64,000 nucleotides of DNA from Ilumatobacteraceae bacterium. Its GTDB lineage: Bacteria > Actinomycetota > Acidimicrobiia > Acidimicrobiales > Ilumatobacteraceae. The notes under the pieces were generated by a model that worked only from the letters and a program-made list of their open reading frames with translations, was not told the origin of the DNA and ran no database searches. Shown in pieces: positions 60,834 to 64,000 of this stretch (positions within the stretch are counted from its first letter, which is position 1; each line of letters opens with the position of its first letter). The stretch covers positions 1 to 64,000 of the forward strand of contig JABSQH010000011.1 in NCBI GenBank assembly GCA_013213745.1, read 5' to 3'. The translations under genes and the position numbers were made by a program.

Positions 60834-61379
60834 TTACAGCGCGTCGAGGCGGGCGAGGAACCGTTCGCGGTCGGCGAATGAGTTGCGGTCCATGTGGTAG
60901 CAGGCCCGCCATGTCGTGCGCGCCAGTGGGTGACAGACCGAGCGGAGGGCGCGGCCGACCGTCCGTTTGCCGACCCGACCCTCGAGCAGATTCGTCAACC
61001 ATCCGGATCCGTGTGACGTGAGGATCACGAGACGGCGGACGTTGGGCACGCGCATGGGGCCGCCCTCGACGGTCCACACTCGATCGAACCAACCCTTCAG
61101 TATCGCCGGTTGAGCCGACCACCACGTGGGGTACACGAGCACGAGCGTGTTGCACCACCGCAGCAACCTGCGGTGGTGCAACAGGGTCGGATCGACACCG
61201 ACGCTGATGGGATCGAAGCCCTCCCCATAGAGGTCCAGTACTTCGACTGCAGCACCGCGCCGCTCGAGGGCCGCGACGGCTCGATCGCGAGCGGCGGCGG
61301 TGAACGACGTCGGGTCCGGGTGGGCGTACACGACCAGTGCCTTCGTACCGAGCGGAGGCCGCGGCAGCAGGTGTCTCAC
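60834..61379 (-). CDS. Flavodoxin-fold NAD(P)H oxidoreductase (MdaB/KefF-like), second copy
   Basis: A 181-residue protein: TKALVVYAHPDPTSFTAAARDRAV (FMN-phosphate region), VLDLYGEGFDPI, LVLVYPTWWSAQPAILKGWFDRVW, with the Y-P-x-W-W flavin site. It resembles NQO-type quinone reductases. After WFDRVW it is about 12 residues shorter than its neighbour, losing the usual substrate-side loop. GTG 61379 overlaps the stop of that neighbour. Confidence 0.82.
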   Translation of the reverse strand: MRHLLPRPPLGTKALVVYAHPDPTSFTAAARDRAVAALERRGAAVEVLDLYGEGFDPISVGVDPTLLHHRRLLRWCNTLVLVYPTWWSAQPAILKGWFDRVWTVEGGPMRVPNVRRLVILTSHGSGWLTNLLEGRVGKRTVGRALRSVCHPLARTTWRACYHMDRNSFADRERFLARLDAL

Positions 61380-61960
61380 CGCAGCCCTCCGAGTCGCTCT
61401 TCGACGTGGCGCACAAACTCCGCCCGCTCGTCTGGCGTCGTGCGGTCGAGCGAGTAGATCGGGAGCCAGCGGGTGCGCGTTCGCCAACCACACGCGAGCC
61501 GCATGGCCCTGGTCATCGTGCGGCGGCCTCCGTCGCCCACGAACCGGACGCGCCAACGAGATGCGTCATAACTGGCGATCCCGGTGACCGTGCGCACATT
61601 CGTCAGCGCCGGACGGACGTGCGGCCAGCGGTCGGTCAATGTGAACGCGACGTCTGGCGCGAACACGCAGTCGAGCCACCCCTTGAGCATCGCAGGAACG
61701 GTGCCCCACTCGTTCGAATACACGAACACCACGTTCTCGGCTGCGGTCAGCGCACGAGCGTGCTCGACGGCGATTGGATCGGTCGGCGGCCGACCGTCGA
61801 GGTAGCGGCGGTGCTCGGGTCGGCTCATCGTCGGGTCGAATCCGAGGCGATAGAGATCGAGCATCTGCGCGGCCGGGCCGAGGGCAACGGTCGCCCGTGC
61901 GGCGAGCGTGGCGAGGAAACCCTCGCTGTCGGGATGGGCGAGAACGACGAGCGAAGTCAC
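61376..61960 (-). CDS. Flavodoxin-fold NAD(P)H oxidoreductase (MdaB/KefF-like), first copy
   Basis: A 194-residue protein: SLVVLAHPDSEGFLATLAARA, MLDLYRLGFDPTMSRPEHRRY, VVFVYSNEWGTVPAMLKGWLDCVF, DVAFTLTDRWPHVRPALTNVRTV. The family's Y-P-x-W-W is here Y-S-N-E-W, so flavin or substrate contact may differ. It is a paralogue of the following gene and overlaps both neighbours by 4 nt (GTGA), giving a three-gene unit with the TauE-type permease. Confidence 0.82.
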   Translation of the reverse strand: MTSLVVLAHPDSEGFLATLAARATVALGPAAQMLDLYRLGFDPTMSRPEHRRYLDGRPPTDPIAVEHARALTAAENVVFVYSNEWGTVPAMLKGWLDCVFAPDVAFTLTDRWPHVRPALTNVRTVTGIASYDASRWRVRFVGDGGRRTMTRAMRLACGWRTRTRWLPIYSLDRTTPDERAEFVRHVEERLGGLR

Positions 61961-62748
61961 CTGGCGGCCGGCTGGGCGGCGCGCGACTCGGCGCGCAAGC
62001 TCAAGATCTGGGTGGCAGCAACGAACACGAGCAGCGCAGCGAACATGATGTTCGACGCCTGCGCGCTCAATTGGTTGGCGATCAGACCGCCGACGACCGC
62101 AGAGACCACCCCGAAGCCGCCGACGACCGCGGCGACGCGCAGGTCGGCGTTGGCCTTCTTGCGGTTGCGGACCGTTCCCATGATCGCCGTCGGCACGATC
62201 ACCGCGACCGACGTGCCCTTGGCCACGACGGGAATCTCGTCGAGGAGGACGACCATCGCCGGGACCATGACGATTCCGCCGCCGATGCCGAGGAGTCCGG
62301 CGAGCGTTCCGGTGATGAAGCCGACAAGGACGAGTCCCACCGCTATGACCGCCGTGAGGTCGCCGCGGCCGTCGGTGCTGTCGGTCAGCAGCAGCCGAAA
62401 CGCGGTCGCGATGACCACGGCGATAAAGAGGACGGTCAGTGCCCGTTTGGGGATGATCTGCAGCAGGTGCGTCCCGACGAAGGCGCCACCGATCGCACCG
62501 ACCGCAAGGAACACCGCGAGCGGCCAGTCGACGTTTCCCGTGGCGATGTAGGTCAGCAGGCTGGCGGTTGCGATGGGCAGTGTGGCGGCGAGCGATGTGC
62601 CGTGCGCCAGGCGGCGGTCCATTCCGGCGAACGACACCAGACCGGGCACGATGATCAATCCGCCGCCGACGCCAAAAATGCCCCCGAGCAGGCCGGCGGC
62701 GACGCCGACGACTGCAGCGGTGCGCCCGGCGACGCTGGGGGAACTCAC
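61957..62748 (-). CDS. TauE/SafE family membrane permease
   Basis: A 263-residue protein with about eight hydrophobic segments in two repeats. Each repeat carries the family's glycine motif: GLLGGIFGVGGGLIIVPGLV and GTLAGLLGIGGGIVMVPAMV (in outline). TauE/SafE proteins export sulfite, sulfoacetate or related anions; the substrate here is unknown. It is the first gene of a unit with two flavodoxin-like oxidoreductases. Confidence 0.88.
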   Translation of the reverse strand: MSSPSVAGRTAAVVGVAAGLLGGIFGVGGGLIIVPGLVSFAGMDRRLAHGTSLAATLPIATASLLTYIATGNVDWPLAVFLAVGAIGGAFVGTHLLQIIPKRALTVLFIAVVIATAFRLLLTDSTDGRGDLTAVIAVGLVLVGFITGTLAGLLGIGGGIVMVPAMVVLLDEIPVVAKGTSVAVIVPTAIMGTVRNRKKANADLRVAAVVGGFGVVSAVVGGLIANQLSAQASNIMFAALLVFVAATQILSLRAESRAAQPAAR

Positions 62749-62833
62749 CGGGCAACCATAGGCAACCGGCCGTCGGGCCGCCGCGGTCGCCCGGACGAAT
62801 TCCTCCGGCTCCTGCCGGCGTCGGCCGCGCTTG

Positions 62834-62839
62834 TACCGT
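62834..62839 (+). promoter_or_regulatory. -10 box TACCGT upstream of the DUF2889 gene
   Basis: TACCGT, seven bases (GCGCGTC), then GTG 62847. The in-frame GTG at 62838 overlaps the box, so 62847 is preferred. Confidence 0.45.
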
Positions 62840-62846
62840 GCGCGTC

Positions 62847-63560
62847 GTGAGTGCGCAGTCTGGTCCCGACGCAGCGAGCCTGTTCGACGACGCTTCGATT
62901 CTGCCCGCCGATCCGGTCGACGAGTCCGGGGAGCCGTTGGAGGTGATCCACGATCGCGAGTACCGAGTGCGGGCCTACCGCAAAGCCGCCGATCGCTTGG
63001 TCTTGCGTGGTGCCGTGCGCGATCAGAAGCCACCGGGGCTGTACCTCGACATCGATCCCGATCCGCTGACGATTCATCACATGCAGCTCGACCTCGAAGT
63101 GGCGATGCCCAGCTTCGAGATCGTCGACGCCGCGGTCGAGTTCTTGTCGCACCCCAATCGCGAGTGCCCACAGATCGTCGAGCGCTATCGAGAGCTGATC
63201 GGGCTATCGATCGCTCGCGGGTTCACGCACGAGGTGCGCGAGCTGTTCGGAGGGCCCAGAGGTTGCACGCACACAACTGCGTTGCTGCAGGCGATGGCAC
63301 CGGTGGCCATCCAGAGCATGTGGTCGATGCGCGCCGCGAACGTGCGCAGCGGGGTCACGTCGGGGGGCACGCAGCTGCCCGAACAAGCACAGGCGATGTG
63401 GCGAATGAACCTGAACACGTGTCATGTCTGGGCCGAGGACTCCGATTGGGTGGCCAGTCTGCAAGCTGGTGAGGAGATGCCACCGCCGGTGTTCGTCGAG
63501 GAGCGGATGGTGTCGCTCGGGTTGAAACCCGACGACTGGCGTCGCCGGATGATGTCGTGA
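62847..63560 (+). CDS. DUF2889 family protein
   Basis: A 237-residue protein: VIHDREYRVRAYRKAADRLVLRGAVRDQKP, HHMQLDLEVAMPSFEIVDAAVEF, HPNRECPQIVERYRELIGLSIARGFTHEV, and GGPRGCTHTTALLQAMAPVAIQSMW. The His/Cys pattern (HHM, ECP, GCTH) suggests a metal or redox site. DUF2889 genes often lie near acyl-CoA or benzoate-type degradation genes; here an acyl-CoA dehydrogenase follows 56 bp downstream. Its function is not known to me. Confidence 0.8.
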   Translation: MSAQSGPDAASLFDDASILPADPVDESGEPLEVIHDREYRVRAYRKAADRLVLRGAVRDQKPPGLYLDIDPDPLTIHHMQLDLEVAMPSFEIVDAAVEFLSHPNRECPQIVERYRELIGLSIARGFTHEVRELFGGPRGCTHTTALLQAMAPVAIQSMWSMRAANVRSGVTSGGTQLPEQAQAMWRMNLNTCHVWAEDSDWVASLQAGEEMPPPVFVEERMVSLGLKPDDWRRRMMS

Positions 63561-63604
63561 GCACGGATCGCCCGGTGGCCTACGCCGGTACGGTATTGGT
63601 GGCG

Positions 63605-63610
63605 TAGCGT
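63605..63610 (+). promoter_or_regulatory. -10 box TAGCGT upstream of the acyl-CoA dehydrogenase gene
   Basis: TAGCGT, six bases (TTCGGT), then ATG 63617. Confidence 0.45.
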
Positions 63611-63616
63611 TTCGGT

Positions 63617-64000
63617 ATGCCCGACGTGCTCCGCGATCTGTACGACGACGACCACGAAGCGTTCCGCGAGTCCATCGCATCCTTCGTCGACAACGAGATG
63701 GTGCCTAACTATCTCGACTGGGAGGCCGCAGGTTTGGCGCCGCGTGAGCTGTTCGCCGACGCCGGGAAGTACGGGTTCACCGGAATCGCCGTACCCGAAC
63801 GGTTCGGCGGCGGTGGCTCGGCCGACTTCCGCTTCAACGTCGTACTCGCTGAGGAGCTCGCCCGCGCGGGCATCGGGGGTGCCGGGCTGGGGATCACGCT
63901 GCACAACGACATCTGCACGCCGTACTTCATCGAGTACTGCACCGACGAACAGGCCGAGCGCTGGTTGCCGGGGATCGCCTCAGGCGAGATCATCACCGCA
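63617..64000 (+). CDS. Acyl-CoA dehydrogenase, N-terminal part (cut by window end)
   Basis: The first 128 residues show the N-terminal alpha-helical domain of the family: DLYDDDHEAFRESIASFVDNEMVP, FADAGKYGFTGIAVPERFGGGGSADFRFNVVLAEELARAG, HNDICTPYFIEYCTDEQAERWLPGIASGE. The FAD-binding and catalytic parts lie beyond the window. It would oxidise an acyl-CoA to the 2-enoyl-CoA, fitting the crotonase genes elsewhere in the window. Confidence 0.9.
   Translation, partial: MPDVLRDLYDDDHEAFRESIASFVDNEMVPNYLDWEAAGLAPRELFADAGKYGFTGIAVPERFGGGGSADFRFNVVLAEELARAGIGGAGLGITLHNDICTPYFIEYCTDEQAERWLPGIASGEIITA

Noticed and set aside
1-64000. tRNA, rRNA, tmRNA, 4.5S RNA or CRISPR loci
   Set aside because: No T-arm-like GTTCGA block in a cloverleaf context, no rRNA-like stretch and no regular spaced repeat array was found by reading; a covariance search was not possible.

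Overview
The window is high-GC, densely coded bacterial chromosome, most likely from an actinomycete of the class Acidimicrobiia (Ilumatobacter-like). This placement is an inference. It rests on the gene order, the actinobacterial small conserved proteins, frequent GTG starts, and the many genes with a TAnnnT -10 box only 6-11 nt before the start codon, which suggests leaderless mRNAs. I see no rRNA, tRNA, CRISPR array, prophage or insertion sequence.

Layout: 1-1.2 kb holds a decayed AfsR/LuxR-type ATPase regulator remnant and a CIA30-domain lipoprotein. 1.6-5.7 kb carries an enoyl-CoA hydratase/peroxiredoxin pair, a DinB-like protein, a SelW-like protein, an ACT-domain protein and a small SH3-like protein. 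5.9-11.2 kb is tig-clpP-clpX-folC-ndk. 11.2-17.6 kb is the rod-shape cluster mreB-mreC-mreD-PBP2-rodA. 17.7-25.3 kb holds an iron-siderophore-type binding protein with a damaged signal peptide, a radical-SAM pair, RNase E/G, a HesB-like protein and an alkylsulfatase-like MBL protein. 25.3-31.9 kb is rplU-rpmA, rpmB, a DAK2/FakA-like kinase, recG, nth and rsmD. 32.1-37.1 kb is coaD, a coiled-coil protein, yceD, rpmF, plsX, acpP, rnc and mutM. 37.1-45.6 kb is smc-ftsY-ffh-rpsP-khpA-rimM-trmD-rplS. 45.7-64 kb is more mixed: a cobalamin-binding-like protein, yraN, an enoyl-CoA hydratase, an AddAB-like helicase/nuclease pair, a GHMP kinase with rpe, an rRNA/tRNA uracil methyltransferase, a sigma/anti-sigma pair, psuG, a TauE plus two-flavodoxin operon, a DUF2889 protein and the start of an acyl-CoA dehydrogenase.

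The most notable result is three apparent selenoprotein genes within 22 kb, each of which an ordinary ORF caller would split or truncate. They are (i) a peroxiredoxin fused to a DsbD-alpha-like domain, with TGA in a WUPHC motif (1587-2846, minus strand); (ii) a SelW/Rdx-family protein with a CVPU motif (4484-4756); and (iii) a HesB/IscA-like protein with TGA at the conserved TGC(x)GK cysteine (23562-23876). A hairpin follows each TGA. Two of them have identical geometry: a 14-nt spacer, a perfect 6-bp stem and an apical loop beginning GGUC, as in bacterial SECIS elements. No selA, selB, selC or selD is in the window, so the decoding machinery must lie elsewhere if this is right.

Three families of intergenic palindromic repeats are also present: an ATTCCGTGCG hairpin with a T-tract (three copies), a GGTGCC/GGCACC palindrome (two loci) and a 41-bp palindrome with apparent compensatory changes (three copies).
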